From assembly GCA_045599325.1 (NCBI GenBank), contig JAZRVT010000037.1:1-27944 (forward strand): 27,944 nt of DNA, given 5' to 3'. The notes below the pieces were generated by a model. That model saw only the letters and a list, made by a program, of their open reading frames with translations, was not told the origin of the DNA and made no database searches. The DNA is from Cacconaster sp045599325. GTDB taxonomy: Bacteria > Bacteroidota > Bacteroidia > Bacteroidales > UBA932. Shown piece by piece: positions 16,801 through 25,041 of the stretch; position 1 is the first letter of the stretch, and each line of letters begins with the position of its first letter. A program made the position numbers and the translations under genes.

Positions 16801-18735
16801 ATGAAACGTATTTCCGCGATATTCCTGTCGGCCATCCTGCTGTTTGCGGGATGCGGCGACCCTGTCACGCCGGATCCGGACCCGGACCCGATAGTCAAAC
16901 CTGTAAGATATGACGGCAGCTCGTTCATCACGTACCAGCTCCTGGTCTATTCATTCTGTGATTCTGACGGTGACGGCATAGGGGATTTCAACGGAATTAC
17001 CTCCAGGCTCGACTATCTCAGGGCGATGGGAGTCCGGGCAATCTGGCTGAGCCCTGTCCACAAGGCCACCTCATATCACGGCTATGATGTCGAGGACTAC
17101 TGCTCAATCAATCCGGAGTATGGCACGGAGGCCGATTTCCAGTCACTGCTCAAGGCAGCGCACGAAAAGGATATCAAGATATATCTTGACTTTGTCCTTA
17201 ACCATTCTTCCAGGGAGCATCCCTGGTTCATAGAAGGAAAAACCAATCCTGACAGCAAGTACAGGAACTACTATCATTTCTCAAATGTTTCTGAACCGGG
17301 CTATTCTTCCACCGTTACAGGCACTGACCCGGGAAAGATAAATGTCAAGTTCACTCTCAAATGCGCTGCCAACGGCACACCTCTCTCCCTGAGAGCGGAT
17401 AAGGTTGAAACCGTCACTGACGAAGGCGCTCCCGGCTCCGGAAAATACCTCTGGTACGGCTCGGTGACTGAAAGCACGATGCCGGAGTTCCACTTTGACG
17501 GCAATGACACATATACTCTCTCAGTCAAGGATTTTGAGAGTTCCTGGGGCGTTCTCGTACGCACCAGCAAGACAGAATGGGGCGCCAGGAAGTTCGGCGC
17601 CGAGGATGCCTCCAACAGAAAGCTTGTCTGGGGTGTCCCTCTGAAATTGAAATCCAATTCCGATAACGATATACTTATGCCTTGGATGGGCACCATCTGG
17701 TACCAGTCTGTTTTCGGTGAATATATGCCCGACATCAATTATGGTCCGGCCTCTTCGTGCGAGGAGTCTGACTCTTTCAAGGATGTCTGTACGGCTGCCG
17801 ACAAGTGGATAAAGATGGGCGTCGACGGATTCCGCCTCGATGCTGTCAAGCACATCTACGACAATGCCCGCTCCGACGAGAACCCTGCTTTCCTCAAGAA
17901 ATTCTATGACCACTGCAATGCCACCTACAAGGCCGGCGGAGGGAAGGGGGATATCTATATGGTCGGAGAGATGTGGGATGACCCGATGTACGTGGCTCCA
18001 TATTACAAGGGTCTTCCGGCATTCTTCGAGTTCGCTTTCTGGGACAGGCTCAAGGATGCCATAAAAAGCGGCAGCTGCCAGAACTTTGTCAGCGACATAC
18101 GCTCGTACCAGAGCCTCTACAAATATTACAGGGAGGATTATGTCGAGGCCACCAAGCTCACGAACCACGATGAGGACCGTGCCGGGAACGATCTCGGCAG
18201 GAGCACGGACAAGATGAAACTTGCAGCCGCGGTGCTTCTGACCTGTTCGGGCGAGCCGTATATATATCAGGGCGAGGAGCTCGGCTACTGGGGGAGCAGG
18301 AGCGGCGGTGACGAATATGTCCGCGCTCCGGTCAAATGGACAAAGAGCGGCGGCACCGCTTCAGCCAAACTGGGCGGCAGGGTGGACAACGCTATGCTTT
18401 CATCCGCCATCTCTGTCGAGGCCCAGTCCTCAGACCCCAGTTCCGTGCTCAAGGTCTACCGGGATTTCGGTATGGCCAGAGAGAAATACGAGGCCCTTGC
18501 CATAGGGGAGACAGGAGTCTGCAGCGAAGTCTCCTCCCTGCCGTCAATATGCGCATATTACCGCAAGTCCGCAAATCAGAACATCCTCGTGGTGCACAAT
18601 TTCGGCAGTGCGGCCATTTCCATTAATTTCTCCACGGCAAAACTCGACAACCTGATTCTCTCCAACGGAACAGCCGCTGTCAGGGATGGAAGGCTTACTC
18701 TCGGGCCGTGGTCTTCAGCACTTTTCCTACAATGA
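16801..18735 (+). CDS. SusG-like GH13 alpha-amylase, surface lipoprotein
   Basis: A 644-residue endo-acting alpha-glucan hydrolase. The lipobox gives Cys18 (FAGC), followed by an Asp/Pro linker (GDPVTPDPDPDP), consistent with surface export. GH13 regions are complete: DFVLNHSS, GVDGFRLDAVKH with nucleophile D347, VGEMWDD with acid/base E390, and TNHDED with D457. An insertion of about 115 residues in domain B (about 165-280), between YHF and the MPWMGTIWYQ segment, matches the place where SusG carries its CBM58 starch-binding module. The start is ATG 16801; an upstream in-frame GTG lies within the terminator. The stop overlaps the next gene by 4 bp (ATGA). It should cut starch at the surface ahead of SusCD. 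Confidence 0.92.
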   Translation: MKRISAIFLSAILLFAGCGDPVTPDPDPDPIVKPVRYDGSSFITYQLLVYSFCDSDGDGIGDFNGITSRLDYLRAMGVRAIWLSPVHKATSYHGYDVEDYCSINPEYGTEADFQSLLKAAHEKDIKIYLDFVLNHSSREHPWFIEGKTNPDSKYRNYYHFSNVSEPGYSSTVTGTDPGKINVKFTLKCAANGTPLSLRADKVETVTDEGAPGSGKYLWYGSVTESTMPEFHFDGNDTYTLSVKDFESSWGVLVRTSKTEWGARKFGAEDASNRKLVWGVPLKLKSNSDNDILMPWMGTIWYQSVFGEYMPDINYGPASSCEESDSFKDVCTAADKWIKMGVDGFRLDAVKHIYDNARSDENPAFLKKFYDHCNATYKAGGGKGDIYMVGEMWDDPMYVAPYYKGLPAFFEFAFWDRLKDAIKSGSCQNFVSDIRSYQSLYKYYREDYVEATKLTNHDEDRAGNDLGRSTDKMKLAAAVLLTCSGEPYIYQGEELGYWGSRSGGDEYVRAPVKWTKSGGTASAKLGGRVDNAMLSSAISVEAQSSDPSSVLKVYRDFGMAREKYEALAIGETGVCSEVSSLPSICAYYRKSANQNILVVHNFGSAAISINFSTAKLDNLILSNGTAAVRDGRLTLGPWSSALFLQ

Positions 18736-19772
18736 GACACTTTCTGAAACTGTTCACGCTGCTTCTTGTGATGTGCAGCTGCAATCCGCAGGAAAACGAG
18801 CCTGCCACTGTTGAAATACCCGAATATGCCAAGGGCGCCGATATCGGCTGGATAACTGAACTTGAGTCAAAGGGGTGCAAGTTCTACGATAACTCCGGCC
18901 AGGAATGCGAATGTACTGCGCTTATGCAGTCGATAGGCTGCAACTCAGTCAGATATAGGGTATGGGTGAACCCGGACAACGGGTGGAACAGCAAGGAGGA
19001 CGTGCTGGCCAAGGCCCTCAGGGCGAAGAAACTGGGGATGAACATAATGATAGATTTCCACTACGGCGACAGCTGGTGCGATCCGACAAAGCAGCCGTCA
19101 CCGGCGGCCTGGGTGGGTCACAATGCTGACCAGCTGGCTCTCGACGTGGCAGGCCACACTATCGATGTGCTGCGATGCCTGAAGGAGAACGGTGTTGACG
19201 TGACCTGGATACAGGTGGGCAACGAGGTGACCTACGGAATGCTGTGGGAGACCTGCCGTGTCAGCGGCTCGGACGCGGACAATTTCCTGAAGGTCTACAA
19301 TGCCGGAGTGGCGGCTGCAAGAACCATATACCCTGACGCTGTCATCATTCTTCATATAGACAACGGCTGGAAAGATGATACTGTCAAATGGTTTTTCGAC
19401 CTTGTGGGCGACGGGGCCAGTTTCGATATGATGGGATTCTCCCTCTATCCGTCCTACTGGGACAGCGGGCTGAACGGCTATCCGGACTGGAGGACGCTCA
19501 CGGAGAGATTTGTGAAGAATCTCACTTCTTTCTATGACAGATACAGGAAGCCGATAATGCTCTGTGAGTTCGGTATGCCGGCCAGCCAGCCCGAAAAGGC
19601 AAGGGCGGCCCTCCAGTATCTCATCGACAACACAGCGGACCTGGAATTCTTCAAGGGCATATTCCTCTGGGAGCCGGAGGCGGAGCACGTAAATACGGGA
19701 TATGACTACGGAGCATTCCAATACGGTCACCCGACCATTGCATTAGAACCATTTCAACAGCAGATAAGATGA
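18732..19772 (+). CDS. GH53-like endo-beta-1,4-galactanase, lipoprotein
   Basis: A 346-residue predicted lipoprotein (Cys17, VMCSC). The GH53 signature is clear: GADIGWITELESKG, NSVRYRVWVNP, MIDFHYGDSWCDPTKQ and PAAW, then WIQVGNE with the presumed acid/base E165. FSLYPSYWD and PIMLCEFGMP with the presumed nucleophile E279 follow. The family hydrolyses internal beta-1,4-galactosyl bonds of type I (arabino)galactan. Length fits a single catalytic domain without extra modules. It overlaps both neighbours by 4 bp, so it is a firm member of the operon. That is odd, because all other enzymes here act on alpha-glucans. The nucleophile context (CEFG rather than the usual E-T/Y) may mean a divergent specificity. 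Confidence 0.88.
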   Translation: MRHFLKLFTLLLVMCSCNPQENEPATVEIPEYAKGADIGWITELESKGCKFYDNSGQECECTALMQSIGCNSVRYRVWVNPDNGWNSKEDVLAKALRAKKLGMNIMIDFHYGDSWCDPTKQPSPAAWVGHNADQLALDVAGHTIDVLRCLKENGVDVTWIQVGNEVTYGMLWETCRVSGSDADNFLKVYNAGVAAARTIYPDAVIILHIDNGWKDDTVKWFFDLVGDGASFDMMGFSLYPSYWDSGLNGYPDWRTLTERFVKNLTSFYDRYRKPIMLCEFGMPASQPEKARAALQYLIDNTADLEFFKGIFLWEPEAEHVNTGYDYGAFQYGHPTIALEPFQQQIR

Positions 19773-22700
19773 AAAGAATCCTGGCATTAACGGCAACCCT
19801 CCTGCTGGCGCTTTGCTGCACAAAATCGGAAACTACAAAGTCAGAAGGCCATCCGGATTGGACCTGTAACTCAGTCGTGTATGAGATGAATGTCCGCCAG
19901 CTGACACCTGAAGGCACTTTTGAGGCGGCTGCCGGGCAGCTTTCCCGCCTGAAGTCATTAGGAGTCGACATAGTCTGGCTGATGCCTGTCCACCCTATCG
20001 GAGTGCTTGAAAGGAAAGGCACGCTCGGCTCATATTATGCCCCGAAGAATTACCGTGAAGTCAACCCTGAGTACGGCACGCTTGAGGATTTTGATGCGTT
20101 TGTCGCCAGAGCTCACGAACTCGGGCTCAAGGTCATACTCGACTGGGTAGCAAACCACACCTCCCCGGATTCCGAATGGGCCGAGAAGCATCCGGACTGG
20201 TTCCTCCACGACGCGGACGGACACTTTGTCGTGCAGCACGACTGGACTGACATCGCTCCTCTCGACCTCTCCAACGAAGAGATGAAGGACGAGATGCGAG
20301 ACTGCCTGCGTTTCTGGCTGGACAGAGGTGTCGACGGGTTCCGGTGCGACGTGGCCGGAGAGATGCCGGCAGAGTACTGGGAGTCAATGATCACCCCGCT
20401 CCGCAAGGAGTATGGTGACCTTTACTGGCTGGGAGAAGGGGAGAGGCCTGAACTTCATACCGTGTCAGGATTCGATGCCACCTACTCCTGGGAGCTGCAT
20501 CATATGCTCAATGATATCGCACAGGGAAATGCAGGAGTAAAGGAACTTGCCGAATACATAGAAAAGAATCAGTCAGCATATCCGGAAGATGCTTTCCGCC
20601 TCGCGTTCACTTCCAACCACGATGAGAACTCCTGGGCAGGTACAGAATTCGAGCGGATGGGTGATGCCTGGAAGGCAATGACAGTGCTCTGCTGGACTCT
20701 TCCGAACACCCAGCCTCTCATCTACACCGGACAGGAGACAGGCCTGCACCACCGCTTCGAATTCTTCGAGAAGGACGCGATGCCTCAGAACATAGACAAT
20801 CACTACACCGATTTCTACAGATATCTTTCTTCGCTGAAACATACTCATCCTGCTCTCAAAGCAGGGGCCGGAACCGGCTTCGAACTCCTTTCAACCGACA
20901 ACAATACCCTGAAGTTCAAGCGTACGTGCGGCGACGATGCCGTCACTGTCAGCGTGCAGCTCGAGGCTCCCTGGAACTGGGAGATAACTGCCGGCGAGAG
21001 CCGGATCGAACACCTTGAGCCGCTTTCCTGGTGGGTGGGGATGAAGACTCCTCTCCAGCTTCTCGTGAAGGCAGACGGCATAGGCGCCTGCAAGGCTTCA
21101 TTCGAGGAGAAAGGTGTCAAGGTGACAGATGTCCATCAGGCAGAAAGCCCTGACTATCTTTTCATCGACGTGGACGTCCCTGTTTCCGCGGAGCCGGGAA
21201 TCTATCATCTCATACTGAAGAACGGTGACGATACCATCAGAATCCCATACGAGTTCGCAAAGCGGCGCGAGGGATCTGCAGACCGCAAAGGATTCGGCAC
21301 TGCCGATCTCATCTATCTCATAATGCCAGACCGGTTCGCCAACGGCGACCCGGACAATGACAATACTGATGACACCCGGGACAAGGCTGACAGGAACCAG
21401 CTTCCAGGGCGTCACGGGGGTGACCTCCAGGGAATACGCCAGCATCTCGACTATCTTGAGGAACTTGGAGTCACCGCCATCTGGAACACCCCTGTACTGC
21501 TCGATGCGGAACCGGAGTCTTCCTACCACGGCTATGCCTGTGGCGACTATTACAGAATCGATCCCCGCTTCGGCTCCAATGCCCAGTACAGAAGCCTTGT
21601 TGAAGATGGCCACAAGCGGGGCATCAAGATGATAATGGACTTTGTGTCCAACCATTGCGGAAGCTCTCACTGGTGGATGTCTGACCTCCCGTTCAATGAC
21701 TGGATACATCAATGGCCTGAATACACCCACTCAAACTGCGCATTCTCTATGCAGAACGATCCGAACGCTTCCGAGTTTGACAAGCAGAATATGGTGGGCG
21801 GATGGTTCGACACTTCGATGCCTGATATGAATCTCAGCAACCCATATCTCCTGAAATATTTCACCCAGGCTGCGATATGGTGGATAGAGTGGGCTGACAT
21901 TGACGGAATCCGTGTCGACACCTATCCTTACAATGACAAGATGCCTATGACCAAGTGGGTTGAGGCCATACTCAACGAATACCCTTCATTCAACATAGTC
22001 GGTGAGGTCTACACCTCCCACGTGGCCCAGCTCGCTTACTGGCAGGGTGGCGCCGTAAATGCGGACGGATTCGACTCCAAGCTCCCGAGTGTGATGGATT
22101 TCCCTCTGCACGGAGCTCTATGCCAGGGTGTGCCGTTCAGTGGAAAGGTCAACTGGGACGAAGGTCTCGTCAAAGTCTATGATGCTCTCTCCAACGATGC
22201 ATATTATGCAGACCCTATGAACCTGATGGTCTTCTGCTCTAATCACGACACTGACCGCGTCGGAGATGTAGTAGGCCGTGACCCTCAGCGCCAGAAGATT
22301 ATACTCACCATCGTCGGGACTGTCCGCGGATATCCTCAGATATTCTCCGGTGACGAGCAGATGTTCACCAGTCAGGGAGGATGGCACCGTGACGGAGCCC
22401 TGCGCGTCGATTTTCCCGGAGGATGGGAGGGGGATTATTTCAATCTCTTCACTCCTGAAGGCAGAGAGAAATGCGACATCGACTTCGACGGCTCATATCT
22501 GCCGGCAGGAACAAGGGCGGACGTTTTCAATTATGCCAGCAAACTCTTCCAGTGGCGCAAGACTTCCGATGCTGTCATCAACGGCCGCTTCCTCCATTTC
22601 CTGACGAGAGACAATACTTACGCTTATTTCCGCTATACGGAAAAAGATACAGTTTTCGTATATTTGAACAATTCTCCTGACCCGAAGCAGATCCCGTGGG

Positions 22701-22819
22701 GCGACTATGCAGAAATTGCAGGAGACCTCAGGACAGGCGTCGATATCATATCAGGGCAGGCCATTGACCCTTCAAATTATGTGGTACCTGCACACAGCAG
22801 TTTGGTAGTAGATTTTTAA
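19769..22819 (+). CDS. Fusion of two GH13 domains (amylase-like plus SusA-like neopullulanase)
   Basis: A 1016-residue exported protein with a signal ending LLLALCC; Cys16/17 suggests a lipoprotein, though the lipobox is imperfect. The N-terminal GH13 domain (about 30-400) has DWVANHTS, GVDGFRCDVAGE (D194), WLGEGE (E223) and TSNHDE (D285). A middle beta domain (about 405-500) resembles the cyclomaltodextrinase N-terminal module. The C-terminal GH13 domain (about 508-1016) resembles SusA: IYLIMPDRFANGD, DFVSNHCGSSHWW, DIDGIRVDTYPY (D717), NIVGEV (E746) and CSNHDTDR (D827). Both triads are complete, so both halves may be active on periplasmic malto-oligosaccharides or pullulan-like linkages. 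It overlaps GH53 by 4 bp and is followed by GH97 after 10 bp. Confidence 0.88.
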   Translation: MKRILALTATLLLALCCTKSETTKSEGHPDWTCNSVVYEMNVRQLTPEGTFEAAAGQLSRLKSLGVDIVWLMPVHPIGVLERKGTLGSYYAPKNYREVNPEYGTLEDFDAFVARAHELGLKVILDWVANHTSPDSEWAEKHPDWFLHDADGHFVVQHDWTDIAPLDLSNEEMKDEMRDCLRFWLDRGVDGFRCDVAGEMPAEYWESMITPLRKEYGDLYWLGEGERPELHTVSGFDATYSWELHHMLNDIAQGNAGVKELAEYIEKNQSAYPEDAFRLAFTSNHDENSWAGTEFERMGDAWKAMTVLCWTLPNTQPLIYTGQETGLHHRFEFFEKDAMPQNIDNHYTDFYRYLSSLKHTHPALKAGAGTGFELLSTDNNTLKFKRTCGDDAVTVSVQLEAPWNWEITAGESRIEHLEPLSWWVGMKTPLQLLVKADGIGACKASFEEKGVKVTDVHQAESPDYLFIDVDVPVSAEPGIYHLILKNGDDTIRIPYEFAKRREGSADRKGFGTADLIYLIMPDRFANGDPDNDNTDDTRDKADRNQLPGRHGGDLQGIRQHLDYLEELGVTAIWNTPVLLDAEPESSYHGYACGDYYRIDPRFGSNAQYRSLVEDGHKRGIKMIMDFVSNHCGSSHWWMSDLPFNDWIHQWPEYTHSNCAFSMQNDPNASEFDKQNMVGGWFDTSMPDMNLSNPYLLKYFTQAAIWWIEWADIDGIRVDTYPYNDKMPMTKWVEAILNEYPSFNIVGEVYTSHVAQLAYWQGGAVNADGFDSKLPSVMDFPLHGALCQGVPFSGKVNWDEGLVKVYDALSNDAYYADPMNLMVFCSNHDTDRVGDVVGRDPQRQKIILTIVGTVRGYPQIFSGDEQMFTSQGGWHRDGALRVDFPGGWEGDYFNLFTPEGREKCDIDFDGSYLPAGTRADVFNYASKLFQWRKTSDAVINGRFLHFLTRDNTYAYFRYTEKDTVFVYLNNSPDPKQIPWGDYAEIAGDLRTGVDIISGQAIDPSNYVVPAHSSLVVDF

Positions 22820-22829
22820 TTGATTGAAA

Positions 22830-25013
22830 ATGAATAGACTGATGATAGTTTCAGCCGTGCTCGCACTGCTCTGTGCCTGCACGCAGGAAGTCCGGAAGTT
22901 CGAAGATGTCTCAACTCTCGCATCTCCTGACGGACAGGTAAAAGTTTCATTGACTCTCAGCCCTCAGGGGACGCTCAGGTACAGCGTGAACTATGGCGGC
23001 ACTCCTGTAGTCCTTCCGTCGCAGCTGGGCTTTGACCTCCGTGGCACAGTGAAGGCCGAGAAGTATGAATACGGCACCGATGATGTCACAAAGCGTGACG
23101 CACGTCCGGGATTCTCCCTCCACGACGGCTTCGAGGTGGTCGGCTGCGAGACATCGGCCTTCGATGAGACCTGGTCTCCGGTTTGGGGCGAGGAGTCCGA
23201 AATCCGCAACAACTACAACGAACTGCTTGTCAGACTCTGCCAGAAGGAGAGCGGAAGGCTTATGAACATACGCTTCCGCGCCTTCGACGACGGCATCGGC
23301 TTCAGATATGAATTCCCTGACAACCAGCCGCTTGTCTATTTCGTTATCAAAGAGGAACTCACAGAGTTCGCGATGGCTGATGACAACACTGCCTGGTGGA
23401 TCCCCGGTGATTACGACACTCAGGAATATGAATACACAGAGTGCCGTCTCTCTGAGATAAAGGCCCATTTCTGGGACAAGATGCGCGGGAACAGCAGCCA
23501 GACAATCTTCAGCACCGAGGGTGTCCAGACGGCCCTTTTGATGAAGACTCCCGGGGACCTTTATGTCACTCTCCACGAGGCGGCGCTGGTGGATTACCCT
23601 TGCGCCAGCCTTCTGGTCGACGGTGCGCACCACTCTATGAGAATCTGGCTCACCCCTGACGCTGAAGGGTGGAAGGGCAACCTGCAGACCCCTGCCAAGA
23701 GCCCTTGGCGCACAATCCAGATCACTGATTCCGCCGAGAAGATGCTTGCTTCAAGGCTTGTCCTCAATCTCAACGAGCCTTGCGCCTATGACGATGTCTC
23801 CTGGATCCACCCTGTCAAGTATATGGGTGTCTGGTGGGAGATGATCGCGGGCTACGGCAGCTGGAACTACACTGATGACTTTCAGAGCGTCAAGCTCGGG
23901 GAGACAGACTTCGCCTCCGCAAAGCCGAACGGCCGGCACAGCGGCAACAATGAGCGCGTCCGCTACTATATCGACTTCGCTGCCGCCCACGGATTCGACG
24001 CACTACTGGTTGAGGGATGGAACATCGGATGGGAGGACTGGGCAAACTGCGACAAGGACTATGTCTTCGACTTCCAGACCCCTTATCCTGACTTCGACAT
24101 CGAGGCGCTGAACAGCTATGCCCATTCGAAAGGCATCCGCCTCGTGATGCACCACGAGACTTCCAGCAGCGTCCGCAACTACGAGCGCCATCTGGAGGCC
24201 GCCTATTCGCTGATGAACAGATATGGATATGACGCAGTCAAGTCCGGTTATGTGGGCGACATCCTCCCGCAGGGAATGCACCACTACAGCCAGTGGACCA
24301 ACAACCACTATCTCTACTGCATCACAGAGGCTGCGAAACACCATATTATGGTCAACGCCCACGAAGCCGTAAGGCCGACAGGCCTCTGCCGCACCTACCC
24401 GAACCTCATCGGCAACGAGAGCGCGATGGGCACGGAATACCAGGCTTTCGGCGGCATCACTCCGGGCCATACGGCAATCCTGCCGTTCACACGCCTTAAC
24501 GGCGGCCCTATGGACTACACCCCGGGCATCTTCGAACCGGACCTGAAGGAGTGGTGCGGCAACGATTCCCACGTGAACAGCACAATCTGCGGCCAGCTGG
24601 GCCTCTATCTGACAATGTATTCCCCTCTGCAGATGGCTGCCGACACTCCGGAGCATTACAGCGAGCACCTGGATGCATTCAAGTTCATAGAGGATGTGGC
24701 GGTGGACTGGAGCGAGAGCCGCTATCTCTTCGCCGAGCCTATGCAGTATGTAGTGGTGGCCCGCAAGGCGAAGGAGGACGGACAGTGGTTCTGCGGCGGT
24801 GTGACCGACGAGGAGGCCCGTGAGTTCGACATCCCTCTCGATTTCCTGGGCGAGGGCTCCTTTGAGGCGACCCTATATGCCGACGCTCCGGACGCAGACT
24901 GCTACACAAACGAGCAAGCTTACAGCATCAGTACAATATCGGTCACTGCAGCTGACACCATCCACGTCAGGATGGCTCCGGGTGGCGGTTTCGCTGTCAG
25001 TTTCAGACAATAG
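22830..25013 (+). CDS. GH97 alpha-glucosidase, SusB-like
   Basis: A 727-residue enzyme that releases glucose from the non-reducing ends of malto-oligosaccharides. A lipoprotein signal ends at Cys17 (LCAC). The GH97 N-terminal beta domain, the central (beta/alpha)8 barrel and a C-terminal beta domain are all present. Inverting-type catalytic glutamates are in place: HHETSSS (E443), NAHEAVRPTG (E512) and GNESAMG (E530); LVEGWNIGWEDW is also conserved. The HHET glutamate argues against the retaining alpha-galactosidase branch of GH97. ATG 22830 is chosen over an in-frame TTG two codons earlier. It is the last gene of the locus, converging on the peptidase gene 28 bp away, with no clear terminator between. 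Confidence 0.93.
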   Translation: MNRLMIVSAVLALLCACTQEVRKFEDVSTLASPDGQVKVSLTLSPQGTLRYSVNYGGTPVVLPSQLGFDLRGTVKAEKYEYGTDDVTKRDARPGFSLHDGFEVVGCETSAFDETWSPVWGEESEIRNNYNELLVRLCQKESGRLMNIRFRAFDDGIGFRYEFPDNQPLVYFVIKEELTEFAMADDNTAWWIPGDYDTQEYEYTECRLSEIKAHFWDKMRGNSSQTIFSTEGVQTALLMKTPGDLYVTLHEAALVDYPCASLLVDGAHHSMRIWLTPDAEGWKGNLQTPAKSPWRTIQITDSAEKMLASRLVLNLNEPCAYDDVSWIHPVKYMGVWWEMIAGYGSWNYTDDFQSVKLGETDFASAKPNGRHSGNNERVRYYIDFAAAHGFDALLVEGWNIGWEDWANCDKDYVFDFQTPYPDFDIEALNSYAHSKGIRLVMHHETSSSVRNYERHLEAAYSLMNRYGYDAVKSGYVGDILPQGMHHYSQWTNNHYLYCITEAAKHHIMVNAHEAVRPTGLCRTYPNLIGNESAMGTEYQAFGGITPGHTAILPFTRLNGGPMDYTPGIFEPDLKEWCGNDSHVNSTICGQLGLYLTMYSPLQMAADTPEHYSEHLDAFKFIEDVAVDWSESRYLFAEPMQYVVVARKAKEDGQWFCGGVTDEEAREFDIPLDFLGEGSFEATLYADAPDADCYTNEQAYSISTISVTAADTIHVRMAPGGGFAVSFRQ

Positions 25014-25041
25014 CCTGTAAGCCAGAGAATGACAGACTCTT

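Noticed and set aside
16858..16893. Pro-Asp repeat DNA considered as a phase-variation tract
   Set aside because: The repeat is short and imperfect, in 6-bp units that keep the frame. It encodes a normal linker after a lipobox.
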